Shown here piece by piece: positions 26,185-35,011 of a DNA stretch of 64,000 bases. Made by a program: the position numbers and the translations under genes. Each line of letters starts with the position of its first letter. Positions within the stretch are counted from its first letter, which is position 1. This DNA comes from Archangium gephyra (lineage in GTDB: Bacteria > Myxococcota > Myxococcia > Myxococcales > Myxococcaceae): the NCBI GenBank assembly GCA_003243425.1, contig QFQP01000040.1:1-64000 (forward strand), given 5' to 3'. The notes under the pieces are model-generated. The model did not search any database and was not told where the DNA came from. It saw only the letters and a program-made list of their open reading frames with translations.

Positions 26185-26955
26185 TCAGCCGCGTTTTCGA
26201 CCGAGCCACTTCGAGAACACCAACCACGTGGCGGAAAACCCCGCAGCGATGCCGGCGCCGAGCGAGAGCGCGAGCCCGCCCAGCAGGACGCCCGCGCTTT
26301 CACCGAGCAGCCCGAAGCCCGTGTGCTTCACCGCGGGGCCGTACGCGAGCCACAACTTCCACGTCATCGCGGTCGCCGCCACGCACACCGTGGTGCCCAG
26401 CACGCCCTGCGCGGCGAACGAACCGAGGAGCCCCAGCCACGCGAACTCCGGCTTGCGCCGTGGCCGCAAGACCAGCTCACGCAGTTCGGCGCGCGCGACT
26501 TCGCCGCACCACGCGAGTTCGTCTTCGCCTTCGACCCATTCACGCAGCGCCCGATGACGCAGCTCGATGCGAGAAGCACCCGCGTCGCCGAGCTTCACTT
26601 CTTCGTACGTGCGCATGAGCGAGCGCAGTTGTTCGTCGTCGTGTTGCCGCGCGAACCACGACGCGAGCGGTACTTCACAGCGACGCTGCGGCAAGGGCGT
26701 CGACACTTCTTCGAACTCGGCGAGCAGTGAGCGGCAGAACGGCTCGAGCGACGGGTGCCGTGCCATCGCCGCCTCGAGTCGGCCGCTGACTTCTTCACCA
26801 CGTACGCGCGCTTCGTTGGCGAGTGCGGCGAGTTCACCTTCGAACTCGCTCGAGGTTCGCGCGGGCCACGCGTCGTGTTCACGGCGACGGCGCAGCACAC
26901 GAATGACCTGCTCGAGCTCGCGGTCGACACCTTCGAGTACGCGCCGGTCGTCCAT
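26185..26955 (-). CDS. membrane protein of unknown function with a long helical cytoplasmic domain
   Basis: The 256-residue product starts at ATG 26955. Residues 1-165 are charged and helical (LEQVIRVLRRRREHD, ELAALANEARVRGEEVSGRL) with no signal peptide. Two hydrophobic segments follow (about 172-190 and 215-245, AGVLLGGLALSLGAGIAAGF), ending in a basic tail SKWLGRKRG. It lies 30 bases before the broken symporter gene. I do not recognise a family. Confidence 0.6.
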   Translation of the reverse strand: MDDRRVLEGVDRELEQVIRVLRRRREHDAWPARTSSEFEGELAALANEARVRGEEVSGRLEAAMARHPSLEPFCRSLLAEFEEVSTPLPQRRCEVPLASWFARQHDDEQLRSLMRTYEEVKLGDAGASRIELRHRALREWVEGEDELAWCGEVARAELRELVLRPRRKPEFAWLGLLGSFAAQGVLGTTVCVAATAMTWKLWLAYGPAVKHTGFGLLGESAGVLLGGLALSLGAGIAAGFSATWLVFSKWLGRKRG

Positions 26956-27009
26956 GCGTCCTCAACGTGTGTTGGCCACGGCCGTGAGCAGCCGCTCGCG
27001 CCTGCGGCT

Positions 27010-28170
27010 TCAGGGAATGAAGCTCTGCTGGTAGTTCGGGTCTTCCACCGACTGCGCGAACACCGTCGGCTGCAACGGCAACGCGCAATCGAGCATCACC
27101 GCCAGCTCGTTGGTTTCCTTGTGGCCGATGCTCGCCTCGTAGGAACCTGGGTGCGGGCCGTGCGGAATGCCCGCCGGGTGGTAGCTCATGGAACCCGGTG
27201 ACACGCCCTTGCGCGAGGTGAAGTTGCCCTTGCAGTAGAAGATGAACTCGTCGACGTCGACCGACGAGTGCGGGTACGGGCACGGAATCGCTTCGGGGTG
27301 AAAGTCCGTCGGGCGCGGCACGAAGCTGCAGATGAGCGCACCACGCGCGGCGAAGGTGCCGTGCCACGTCGGCGGCAGGTGCGTGAGCCCCACGCGCGGC
27401 TGGAAGTCGAGAATGTTGAACGCCCACGGGTACACCGTGCCGTCCCAGCCGACCACGTCGAGCGGCGACTCCTTCGTGGTGAAGCCGTGGAACACGTCGC
27501 CGCGCTTCACCACCGTCTCGCGAATGCCCTCGTCGAGCGGGCCCACGAACTTCGGCAGCCGGAAGTCGCGGTGGCAATACGGAGCGTCCATGCGCAGCTG
27601 GCCGACGCCGTTGCGCCACTGACGTGGAATGTGCGCACCGCCGCGGCACTCGATGTCGAGCCACCACTGCGCGACGCCGGGCTTCGGGATGAAGCGGTGC
27701 AGCACCCCGCGCGGCATGTACACGTAGTCACCCTCGCCGAACTCGACGTCACCCATCAGCGTGCGCAACGTGCCGCCGCCCTGGTGGATGTAGAAGAGGT
27801 CGTCGCCGTCGGCGTTGATCAGATACGCGCCGTCTTCCGCGCCGGGCTTCGCGATGGCCAGCGTGATGTCGGCGTTGAAGAGAATCGGCAGGCGCCCATC
27901 GAGCGTCGACAACTTCGACTGCTCGATGTTCTGCGAGAGGAAGTGGCGCTTGCGCAGGCCCTTCACGTCGGCCGCTTCACGACCCGACCAGCCGTGCCTG
28001 GTCTCGATGGGCACCTGACGGTGCGGAGCGTGGCGGTGGTACGTGATGGTGTACGGCGCTTCGAAGCCGTCCTGCGTGATGCAGTGCTCGAAGTGCAGAT
28101 GGCCCGTGGCGTCGCGAAGCTGAATGTGGTGCTTCTTCGGCACGAGTCCGTTGACGATGCGCTCGATCAT
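27010..28170 (-). CDS. hmgA: homogentisate 1,2-dioxygenase
   Basis: The 386-residue enzyme opens the ring of homogentisate in tyrosine and phenylalanine breakdown. Family blocks are clear: GDDLFYIHQGGGTLRT, DYVYMPRGVLHRF, the iron-site region SMSYHPAGIPHGPHPGSYE (about 318-336) and NELAVMLDC. Cytoplasmic. HPPD and maleylacetoacetate isomerase for the same pathway lie at 32266 and 33442 on the same strand, separated by unrelated genes. Fumarylacetoacetase is not in the window. Confidence 0.92.
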   Translation of the reverse strand: MIERIVNGLVPKKHHIQLRDATGHLHFEHCITQDGFEAPYTITYHRHAPHRQVPIETRHGWSGREAADVKGLRKRHFLSQNIEQSKLSTLDGRLPILFNADITLAIAKPGAEDGAYLINADGDDLFYIHQGGGTLRTLMGDVEFGEGDYVYMPRGVLHRFIPKPGVAQWWLDIECRGGAHIPRQWRNGVGQLRMDAPYCHRDFRLPKFVGPLDEGIRETVVKRGDVFHGFTTKESPLDVVGWDGTVYPWAFNILDFQPRVGLTHLPPTWHGTFAARGALICSFVPRPTDFHPEAIPCPYPHSSVDVDEFIFYCKGNFTSRKGVSPGSMSYHPAGIPHGPHPGSYEASIGHKETNELAVMLDCALPLQPTVFAQSVEDPNYQQSFIP

Positions 28171-28254
28171 GCGCGCGGCTTACCACGCGACCTGAACGCG
28201 GTGACCTCGCCAACTTTGCGTGCAAAGGGTGCGTGACCCGCCGCAGCAGTTTCG

Positions 28255-28617
28255 TCACGTGGGCTTCGCGAAGAACGTGGTGCTGCAGTGCGAACAGCGC
28301 AGCGTCGCCGGCCAGCCGGTGGTGCCGTCTTCGATGGTCGAGCGCTCTCGACATCTGGGACAGGTGACGGTGGGGCTCGTCACCTTCACCGTGGGGCGGA
28401 ACGCGAGGAATGCCAGCACCGGGCCCAGCACCGCGAAGCCCGGCACGAGCACGAAGTGCAGCAGCGGCACGAAGACAGTGGCCACGGCCAGCGCCCAGCA
28501 CACGACCAACCTGATGGCGGCACGGCCAATACGTTGCCCGAGGCCGAAGGCCGTCACCTCGAGCTCGGCGGTCACCGGGTCACGTTGCGAGTCACGAATC
28601 TGCAGAGACACGTTCAT
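28255..28617 (-). CDS. small membrane protein with a C-terminal zinc ribbon
   Basis: This 120-residue protein has two hydrophobic helices (about 33-70: LVVCWALAVATVFVPLL, GFAVLGPVLAFLAF) and then a four-Cys zinc-ribbon pair: CPRC about residue 86 and CSHC about residue 108. The architecture suggests a membrane-anchored metal-stabilised domain on the cytoplasmic side. Its start overlaps the stop of a small upstream frame at 28614 (ATGA). Function unknown. Confidence 0.65.
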   Translation of the reverse strand: MNVSLQIRDSQRDPVTAELEVTAFGLGQRIGRAAIRLVVCWALAVATVFVPLLHFVLVPGFAVLGPVLAFLAFRPTVKVTSPTVTCPRCRERSTIEDGTTGWPATLRCSHCSTTFFAKPT

Positions 28618-28763
28618 GTGCGTTGCCTCGTGTGGGAAGCGTCGAGGCGCTCCACGTGGGCCGCGAGCGGGTCACCATGCCCCCGATGCTCGCGGGTTCT
28701 TCCGCGAAGCGACCGCGCCCCTGCAGCGTCGCGCAGCACGACGTCACCTTTCACGCAGGCCAT
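28614..28763 (-). CDS. possible 49-residue protein coupled to the zinc-ribbon gene
   Basis: ATG 28763 follows GGGAG at good spacing and opens a 49-codon frame (MACVKGDVVLRDAAG...) whose TGA overlaps the ATG of the next gene (ATGA), the usual mark of translational coupling. The product is basic with two His-rich spots (REHRGHGD) and one Cys. No family is certain. It is too short for codon statistics, so it could be chance. Confidence 0.4.
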   Translation of the reverse strand: MACVKGDVVLRDAAGARSLRGRTREHRGHGDPLAAHVERLDASHTRQRT

Positions 28764-28793
28764 CGGTTGCTCCCAGCCCTGAATCGTCGGGGC

Positions 28794-29273
28794 TCACGAC
28801 TTCCTCTTCTTCTCGGGCGCTTCGAAGAACATGGGCGCGGCGCCGTCGACCGCCATCGCCTTCGTGATGGAGCCCAGCGCCTTCGCCAGCACCGCGCGCT
28901 GCGCCTTCGGCAACGCCTCGACCGCGGCGATGAGCCGGTGCTGTGGCACGTCGGGCGCCCGGGCGAGCAGCTTCCGAGCCTTTGCGGTGAGCGAGAGCAC
29001 CATGCGCCGCGCATCGTGCGGTGCGCGTTCTCGCCGCAGCAGCCCGGCCTCGACGAGGCGCGCGACCACCACCGACACGCTGCTCTGGTGCGTACGCGTG
29101 CGCGCCGCGAGGTCGTTGAGCGAGAGGCCGGGCGCCTGCGCGACCACCTGCAGCACGAACAACTGCGCGCCGCTGATCTTCAGCCCTGCTTCCGCCTGTC
29201 GCGCGCCTTCTCGCAGCGCCTGCAACACCCGGCGGAGCCCATCGAGCACGTCTGTCGTGTCACTGGCCACCAC
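28794..29273 (-). CDS. MarR-family transcriptional regulator
   Basis: About 159 residues with a winged helix-turn-helix (about 45-105): LSLNDLAARTRTHQSSVSVV as recognition helix region and RRERAPHDARRMVLSLTA as the wing with the conserved Asp-Ala-Arg. It starts at GTG 29273 or 29270. A perfect inverted repeat covers the start codons and an AT-rich near-palindrome lies just upstream, so it very likely represses itself. The small genes downstream on the same strand may belong to its regulon. Confidence 0.85.
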   Translation of the reverse strand: MVASDTTDVLDGLRRVLQALREGARQAEAGLKISGAQLFVLQVVAQAPGLSLNDLAARTRTHQSSVSVVVARLVEAGLLRRERAPHDARRMVLSLTAKARKLLARAPDVPQHRLIAAVEALPKAQRAVLAKALGSITKAMAVDGAAPMFFEAPEKKRKS

Positions 29274-29310
29274 GGTGGCCTAACGCCGACCTTATATGGG
29301 AGCCAATATA
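29265..29310 (-). promoter_or_regulatory. two nested inverted repeats at the MarR start: probable autoregulatory operator
   Basis: GGCCACC-AC-GGTGGCC (29265-29280) is a perfect seven-base inverted repeat across the GTG starts. TATATGGGAGCCAATATA (29293-29310) is an AT-rich near-palindrome, striking in this GC-rich DNA and shaped like MarR operators overlapping a -10 box. Confidence 0.5.
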
Positions 29311-29354
29311 TTCAGCCGGCGGGCCGCTCGACGCTCAGCTCCAGAGGGTGCGGG

Positions 29355-31466
29355 CTACGGCGTGCACACGGGAGTGTGCGTGATGGTGACCGTCGAGCCT
29401 CCCGCGGGCTCGGCGTTGGGCGCGAACACCACGGCGTTCATCGACGCGTCGTACGACCAGCCCGTGGTGACGGGTTGATCATTCACCCTCACTTCGATCG
29501 CCGCCGCGCCGGCTGGCGTCGAGGTCAGGAGGAACGACGTGCGGTAGCCACATTCGACGGTGCCGATGCCCGAGAACAAGGCGTTGCCCCAGTCGGCGTT
29601 GCACACGTCGGCGAACAGCCCGTTCGAGTTCTGCACGAGCGCCTGGTGCACACCGTCGTCGACACTCTCGACCGCGCAGGTCGACGCGCTGGTCGCGGCG
29701 ACGGCGGCCCATGACGCGGCCCGGCCTCCGCTGAACGTCTGGAACGCGGTCGCGGGGTTCGGTGACTGCTCGAGCGCGTCGGTGATGCACAGGCCCAGCA
29801 CACCGCCGTCGCGCGGGGTCGTGCCCTGCATCAACGCCGCCGCCGGGCCAACGCACGCCTCGGTCTCCGAGCTCACCGGCAACGCATCGAACGCCCCCAG
29901 CACGCGCTCGAAGAAGTCGACGTCGCGGTTCGAGGTCCACGCGCTGCCGGCGTCGTTGAGCGCGAACCAGACGCCGGCATCGGCTGCACCGTCAGCCGGT
30001 GCCACGGCGGCGCGGAGGTCGGCGCAGCGGCCCACCCGGGTCAGCACCTGCCGCAGGTTGTCGCGCGTGTTGGCGCGCCGAGGCGCGAACGACGGCGAGG
30101 TGTCGACCATCACCAGCAGGTCGACCACCGGCAGCACGGGCTGAAAGAACGTGTCGACGGCGGGCCGGCCGAGGTCACCACGCGCCTGCAGCGCGACGAT
30201 GGAGTCCACCCCCTCGGAGGTGATGACCACGGCGCCCGACACCGAGCCCGCGGTGGTCGGCGCGAAGCGCGCGGTGAACTGCAACGGGGTGGCGCCGGTC
30301 ATCAGCTCACCGTCGGGGAAGGTCGTCACCAGCTCGAAGCCACTGCCGATGAGCCGCGGCGACGTGACCGGAACGGGGCGCGCGCACGCGTTGGAGACGG
30401 TGAAGGTGCGCGTCGCCGAATGACAGCCCGTCTTCACCGTGCCGAAGTCGAACGCGTCGGGCGCAATGGCGAGACACGCGACGGCGTCGACTTCGAGCTT
30501 CACCGGAATCTCGATGACCGCGGCGCCCGCCGAGCCGATGCGCAACGTGCCCTCCGCCTGGCGCGGCCGGGGCTGCAGCGTGGTGAGCCAGAAGGTGCGG
30601 GTCTGGTTCGGCTCGAAGTCGATGGGCACCATCGGAGCGCCGTCGATGCGCATCACGTCGGGCGTGGAGGTGAGCGACAGCAGGTCGATGGAGCAGCGGG
30701 TCGCGGCGTCGTTCCTGATGTCCACGCGCGCCGGCATGCCCAGGGGAATCGTGATGTCGCCGGGGGTGGTCAGCTGACACGGCGCGAAGCGCTCGACGAC
30801 GGCGCGCACGGTGATGGTGCGGCGCTCGGCGCCCGGCTCGTTGCTCTCGACGTGAATGGTCCACGCGCGCGCGCCGACCTCGCCCGGCGACACGGTGATG
30901 GGCGCGTCGAGCGCGTCACCGGGGCTCAGCGTGGCGGCCCACTTCGAACAGCCGTCTCCCACGCAGAGCTCGGTCTCGATGGAACGCAGCGCGACCTCGA
31001 GCGGTGACGTGCCGACGTTGGTGATGCGGAGCGGCACGGGCACCGAAGGCAGCGGCTGGCCCTGCACGAGCCGGATGAGCCCCAGCGAAATCTCCTCCGG
31101 CGCGCTCCAGGTCGGGCCGATGCCGCGACCGCGCAGCTTCGCGCGCGACACCTCGGCGCCGACGAAGACCAGGGCCTCGGCCTCCACGGGCCCCGGCCGG
31201 GTGGGCGCGAAGACCACGTCGAGGCTCACCGAGCCGTTCGCGGGCACGACGCGCGTTCCCCGCTGCACGAAGAAGCCCTCGTCGCTGCCCGACACGGTCG
31301 TGGTCACCTCGAGGTTCGACGACGTGGGGTTGGTGAGAGTGAGCGGCAGGCTGCGTGACTCGCCGAGCTTCACGTCTTGAAAATCGAGCGCCTCGTCGTG
31401 GGTGACGACCGGCTTCGCGCACGCCGCCAACACCACCACCGCCACCGGGAGCCATCGTCGCGTCAT
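29355..31466 (-). CDS. large lipoprotein with choice-of-anchor/HYDIN-type domains and a VWA-like C-terminus
   Basis: I start it at ATG 31466, giving MTRRWLPVAVVVLAACAKPV with lipobox Cys about 16; longer frames lose the signal. The 703-residue protein has several ASH/choice-of-anchor-D repeats (about 25-440: SLPLTLTNPTSSNLEVTTTV, FDFGTVKTGCHSATRTFTV). A von Willebrand A-like region follows (VVDLLVMVDTSPSFAPRR, about 475) with a degenerate metal site. The C-terminal 100 residues resemble the lipoprotein at 50740. Surface adhesion or scaffold function is inferred. It is divergent from the PAP2 gene. Confidence 0.75.
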   Translation of the reverse strand: MTRRWLPVAVVVLAACAKPVVTHDEALDFQDVKLGESRSLPLTLTNPTSSNLEVTTTVSGSDEGFFVQRGTRVVPANGSVSLDVVFAPTRPGPVEAEALVFVGAEVSRAKLRGRGIGPTWSAPEEISLGLIRLVQGQPLPSVPVPLRITNVGTSPLEVALRSIETELCVGDGCSKWAATLSPGDALDAPITVSPGEVGARAWTIHVESNEPGAERRTITVRAVVERFAPCQLTTPGDITIPLGMPARVDIRNDAATRCSIDLLSLTSTPDVMRIDGAPMVPIDFEPNQTRTFWLTTLQPRPRQAEGTLRIGSAGAAVIEIPVKLEVDAVACLAIAPDAFDFGTVKTGCHSATRTFTVSNACARPVPVTSPRLIGSGFELVTTFPDGELMTGATPLQFTARFAPTTAGSVSGAVVITSEGVDSIVALQARGDLGRPAVDTFFQPVLPVVDLLVMVDTSPSFAPRRANTRDNLRQVLTRVGRCADLRAAVAPADGAADAGVWFALNDAGSAWTSNRDVDFFERVLGAFDALPVSSETEACVGPAAALMQGTTPRDGGVLGLCITDALEQSPNPATAFQTFSGGRAASWAAVAATSASTCAVESVDDGVHQALVQNSNGLFADVCNADWGNALFSGIGTVECGYRTSFLLTSTPAGAAAIEVRVNDQPVTTGWSYDASMNAVVFAPNAEPAGGSTVTITHTPVCTP

Positions 31467-31524
31467 GGCGGAGGTCGTAGTGCAGGGCGACGACCTCGCG
31501 CCAGCCGGGGTAGGAACGGCACGA

Positions 31525-32265
31525 ATGGCGTTCGCTCCGCACCTGCGTGAAGACCTCGAACGCTTCGAGGCGCTCATCGAGCACCGGCCGCTGTGGCAGC
31601 GCGTGAGCGCCATCACCATCGCCTGCCTCGTGCACGGCACCGTGTACTTCGGCGCCAACCATTTTCCGTCACGAGAACCGCGGCTGCTGCAGCTGACGGC
31701 CTTCGACCACTGGGTCCCGTTCATCCCGCTGACCGCCATCATCTACATGAGCGCGGTGCCGCTCTCGCTGGTGGCCTTCATGACGCTCAAGCGCGTCATC
31801 GACATGCGGCACTTTCTCGAGGTCTTCGTGGTGACGGTGCTGGTGGCCGGCGTGGTGCACTGGGCGGTGCCGACGACCTACCCACGTGAGCTCTTCCCGC
31901 TCGACACGGCGGCGCACCCCACGGGCTGGCTGCTGGAGCTCGTGCGTCGCGTCGACACCCCGAGCAGCTGCTTCCCGAGCCTGCACGTGGGCCTCGCGTT
32001 CTCGGGCGCGCTGGCGCTGCGGCAGGTTCACCGGCGCGGGTGGTGGGCTTTTCTGGCGTGGGCCGTGGCCATCGCCATCTCGACGTTGACCACCAAGCAA
32101 CACTACGCGGCCGACATCGTGGGCGGGCTGGTGCTGGCCTTCGTCGCGGTGGGCCTCGTGGAGCGGCTCAACCGCCGCTTCGAGACGCTCGCGAGCATCA
32201 GGAAAGCCGAGAGCCGCGCTCCCGAACTGGCGAACGCGGCTCCCGCAGATACGTCGAGCAGCTGA
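31525..32265 (+). CDS. PAP2-superfamily membrane phosphatase-like protein
   Basis: I chose ATG 31525 behind AGGAACGG. The 246-residue protein has about five membrane helices and PAP2 motifs: TTYPR (about 136), PSSCFPSLHVG (about 163, catalytic His region) and TLTTKQHYAADIVGG (second His and Asp). Members remove phosphate from lipid pyrophosphates or transfer phospho-head-groups. The layout resembles inositolphosphotransferase-type PAP2 proteins. Its stop abuts the HPPD stop exactly (TGATCA). Confidence 0.85.
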   Translation: MAFAPHLREDLERFEALIEHRPLWQRVSAITIACLVHGTVYFGANHFPSREPRLLQLTAFDHWVPFIPLTAIIYMSAVPLSLVAFMTLKRVIDMRHFLEVFVVTVLVAGVVHWAVPTTYPRELFPLDTAAHPTGWLLELVRRVDTPSSCFPSLHVGLAFSGALALRQVHRRGWWAFLAWAVAIAISTLTTKQHYAADIVGGLVLAFVAVGLVERLNRRFETLASIRKAESRAPELANAAPADTSSS

Positions 32266-33429
32266 TCAGCGGCCGGCTTCGCGCTCGGCCCGCTGCGCGC
32301 GCTCGATGCTCTCGAACAGCGCCTTGAAGTTGCCGCCGCCGAAGCCCTTGTCACCCTTGCGCTGGATGATCTCGTAGAAGAACGGGCCCGACTCACGGTC
32401 CTTCAAGAGCTGCGAGTTCTCCTTCATGAAGATCTGCAGCAGGTACTGATGCTCCTTGTGACCATCGACCAGAATCTGCAGCTCGCGCAGCTCTTCGATG
32501 TTCTCGTCGATGCGCTTGATGCCGCTCTTGTCGAGGCGCTCGGGCAGGTAGTCGTAATAGCTCCTGGGCGTCGACAGGAACTCGAGGCCGCTGGTCTCGC
32601 GCATCGACTTCACCGTGGGCACGATGTCGCGAACGATGAGCGCCAGGTGCTGCACGCCTTCGCCGCGCTGATCTTCCACGTACACGTTGATCTGCGAGTT
32701 CTTGAAGCGCGGCCGCGACGGCTCGTTGTTCGCGAACTTCACGGTGCTGTGCGGGTCCCACATCACGATGCTCTTGAGGCCCGTGCCGTGCTGGTCGCCC
32801 TTGGCGATCTCTTCTTCGGTGTGGAACTTGATGTTCCAGAACTCCTCGAAGCCCATCACGTGCTTCATCCACAGCACCATCGGCTGCAGGGTGCGGAAGT
32901 TCGAGGTGATGTGGTCGACCTTCGCGAAGCCGAAGCGGTTCTTGCCGCCCTTGGGCGTGGCGTGCGCCACGAAGCCGGGGAACCAGTCTTCGCAACCACC
33001 CTCACGCTGCACGAAGCGGAACGTGGTGTTCCCGAACGGCGTGGTGATGCTGAAGAACGACATCTTGCCGCCCTTCGCGTCGGTGTGACGCTGAATGGCG
33101 TCGTCGATGATGGTGCCGCCGCGCTCCTCGAGCAGCTTGAAGGCCTTGTCGATGTCCTTCACGAGGAAGTTCAGCGTGCCGACCCCTTCGGGGTGCTTCT
33201 GCAGCCAGCGCCACGCACGGCCACCCTCGCCCACTGGCGCCGAGCAGATGAGCGTGACGTCGTTGGCCTGGAACACCGCCGACTCCTGCCTGCCGCGACT
33301 GGTGAGCTCCGGTGACGAGACGCCCAGCTCCGCGAAGTCGAGCAGCTCCGTATAGAAGCGGCGCGTACGGGCCATGTCGTGCACGTACCAGTGCACCGAC
33401 TCCAACTTGATGATGCCGAGTGATTCCAT
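32266..33429 (-). CDS. hppD: 4-hydroxyphenylpyruvate dioxygenase
   Basis: The 387-residue enzyme converts 4-hydroxyphenylpyruvate to homogentisate. The three iron ligands are visible: His in AKVDHITSNF (about 188), His in GEGVQHLALIV (about 268) and Glu in GPFFYEIIQRKG (about 352). The C-terminal KGFGGGNFKALFESIE helix that gates the active site is intact. It is followed after 12 bases upstream-wise by maleylacetoacetate isomerase on the same strand, so they form an operon. Confidence 0.95.
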   Translation of the reverse strand: MESLGIIKLESVHWYVHDMARTRRFYTELLDFAELGVSSPELTSRGRQESAVFQANDVTLICSAPVGEGGRAWRWLQKHPEGVGTLNFLVKDIDKAFKLLEERGGTIIDDAIQRHTDAKGGKMSFFSITTPFGNTTFRFVQREGGCEDWFPGFVAHATPKGGKNRFGFAKVDHITSNFRTLQPMVLWMKHVMGFEEFWNIKFHTEEEIAKGDQHGTGLKSIVMWDPHSTVKFANNEPSRPRFKNSQINVYVEDQRGEGVQHLALIVRDIVPTVKSMRETSGLEFLSTPRSYYDYLPERLDKSGIKRIDENIEELRELQILVDGHKEHQYLLQIFMKENSQLLKDRESGPFFYEIIQRKGDKGFGGGNFKALFESIERAQRAEREAGR

Positions 33430-33441
33430 GGTGCGTCTCCT

Positions 33442-34077
33442 TCAGGTGTTGACGGCGTCGGGCTGATTCTCGGGCCGTGCTTGTGCAACGAAATCAAGCG
33501 TGAGGCAGTGCGCTTCGACGCGCATCAACGTGGGGTACTTCGCGGGGTCGACGCTCGCGAAGCGGCGCGCGCCGAACAGCTGCGGCAACAGGCACGCGTC
33601 GGCGAAGGTGAACGAGTCGCCGACCATGAACGTGCCCGCGGTGCTCGCTGCCATCGACTCCAGCGCGTCGAGGCCGTTGCCGATCCACTTCTCGGCCCAC
33701 TGCTTCGAATCGGCCTTGAGCGTGTCCTTCACGAAGGCCAGCACCTGCAGGTTGTGCAGCGGCTGAATGCCGGAGTTGACCACCTCCACCAGCGCACGCA
33801 CGCGCGCGCGGTCGACGGCGTTCTTCGGGAACAGCGGCCTCTGCGGGTAGACCTCTTCGAGGTACTCGACGATGGCGACCGACTGGGGAATCAGCTCACC
33901 CGAGTCGAGCTGCAGCACCGGCACCGAGTGCCACGGGTTGCGCGAGACGTGCGCTGCTTCGTGCTGCTCGCCCTTGAGCAGGTTGACCGGCGCGTACTCG
34001 TACGCGAGGCCCTTGAACGACAACGCCAACCGCACGCGGTAGCTCGCCGAGGAGCGCCAGTAGTTGAAGAGCTTCAC
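33442..34077 (-). CDS. maiA: maleylacetoacetate isomerase (glutathione S-transferase fold)
   Basis: The GTG at 34077 gives MKLFNYWRSSASYRVRLALS, the family's standard start including the active-site SSASYRVR motif; ATG 34101 is an alternative that adds eight residues. The 211-residue protein has the GST thioredoxin-like N-domain (GELIPQSVAIVEYLEE) and a helical C-domain with NSGIQPLHNLQVL and FTFADACLLPQLF. It isomerises maleylacetoacetate to fumarylacetoacetate in tyrosine degradation and is co-directional with HPPD. Confidence 0.88.
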   Translation of the reverse strand: MKLFNYWRSSASYRVRLALSFKGLAYEYAPVNLLKGEQHEAAHVSRNPWHSVPVLQLDSGELIPQSVAIVEYLEEVYPQRPLFPKNAVDRARVRALVEVVNSGIQPLHNLQVLAFVKDTLKADSKQWAEKWIGNGLDALESMAASTAGTFMVGDSFTFADACLLPQLFGARRFASVDPAKYPTLMRVEAHCLTLDFVAQARPENQPDAVNT

Positions 34078-34163
34078 GCCTCGGTCATTCGCAATCGGCA
34101 TCACCCAAGTCAAGGCGTGTGCGAGGGCGCGCCGCGTCATCCGAACGGGTACTCTGTGCGCCC

Positions 34164-34580
34164 ATGCTCCGAGCGTTCATCGTGGTCTGCAGCGTTTGCG
34201 CAATGACGGTCTTCGCCGCGCCAAAAAAGGCGGCGCCGAAGGGAAAGAAGCCGGCGGCCGCAGCGAATGCGCCCGCGGTCGATCAAGCAAAGCAGGACCT
34301 GTTGAAGGCGGTGCTGGCGGGCATTCAGAAAGACGTCGCCAACTGCGTGGTGGGCAACGAGGCCGACCGCCCCGGTGAGTGGAAGCAGAGCGTGGCGGTG
34401 AAGGTCACGCTCGATGCGCACGGCTCGGTGATGGAGAACAAAGTCACGCTCGACCCCGAGACGGCCGACGCCAAAGACACGGGCAGCTGCGTCGAGGCGC
34501 TCGTCAAGGGGCTCAAGTGGCCCGCGCCAAACGCGCCACTCACCATCGTGGAGAGAGAATGGACCTTCGCCTTCAAGTGA
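34164..34580 (+). CDS. exported protein with a TonB/AgmX-like C-terminal domain
   Basis: The 138-residue product starts at ATG 34164 with a signal peptide (MLRAFIVVCSVCAMTVFA), then a Lys/Pro/Ala linker (about 20-45), and a domain with DVANCVVGNEAD and VAVKVTLDAHGSVMENKVTL. The pattern 'V.V.LD.HG.V....' is typical of the TonB-like C-terminal modules seen in AgmX and related myxobacterial proteins. The next lipoprotein gene overlaps its end. Confidence 0.65.
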   Translation: MLRAFIVVCSVCAMTVFAAPKKAAPKGKKPAAAANAPAVDQAKQDLLKAVLAGIQKDVANCVVGNEADRPGEWKQSVAVKVTLDAHGSVMENKVTLDPETADAKDTGSCVEALVKGLKWPAPNAPLTIVEREWTFAFK

Positions 34581-35011
34581 CCCTGCTGCTGGCGCTCGGC
34601 GCATGTGGCCGAACGTCGACCGTCGACGCCGGCGTGGTGGCGCTCGACGCGTCGGTGGTGGTGCCTCGTGATGCGGGGCTCACGGCGTGTGAAGCCGCGC
34701 CCTTCGGCGTCGACTGCTGCCGCAACGGTCAACGCGTGACGTCGGCGCGTTGCGTGAACGGCGCGCAGGTCTGTGACGACGGTGCGCCGTGTTCGTGTGG
34801 TGGCGTGGCGCAGACCTTCAACTGCGTCGACTTCTGCGGCACCGACGCCGTCAGCGGCCCGGAGTGTGTCAACGGCGTGTGGCGGTGCGCGAGCGGGCTC
34901 ATCAGCACCAGCACCTGCCCGGCGGGAACGTGTTGGGGCCTGCCCGGCGACTGCTGCCAACAACCGCGCTGCGAAGCCGGCGAGTGGAAGTGCGCCGCCA
35001 TCGAGTGTTGA
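34559..35011 (+). CDS. Cys-rich lipoprotein
   Basis: ATG 34559 lies behind GGAGAGA, inside the end of the previous gene in another frame. The 150-residue product has lipobox LALGAC (Cys 16) and then sixteen or more further Cys in short motifs (GVDCCRNGQRV, CSCGGV, GDCCQQPRCEAGEWKCAAIEC), which suggests a disulfide-knotted surface domain. No family recognised. Its stop abuts that of the convergent MarR gene (TGATCA). Confidence 0.75.
   Translation: MDLRLQVTLLLALGACGRTSTVDAGVVALDASVVVPRDAGLTACEAAPFGVDCCRNGQRVTSARCVNGAQVCDDGAPCSCGGVAQTFNCVDFCGTDAVSGPECVNGVWRCASGLISTSTCPAGTCWGLPGDCCQQPRCEAGEWKCAAIEC

Noticed and set aside
29355..31742. Longer start for the choice-of-anchor lipoprotein
   Set aside because: The extra 92 residues are antisense to the PAP2 gene and hide the lipoprotein signal that begins at 31466.
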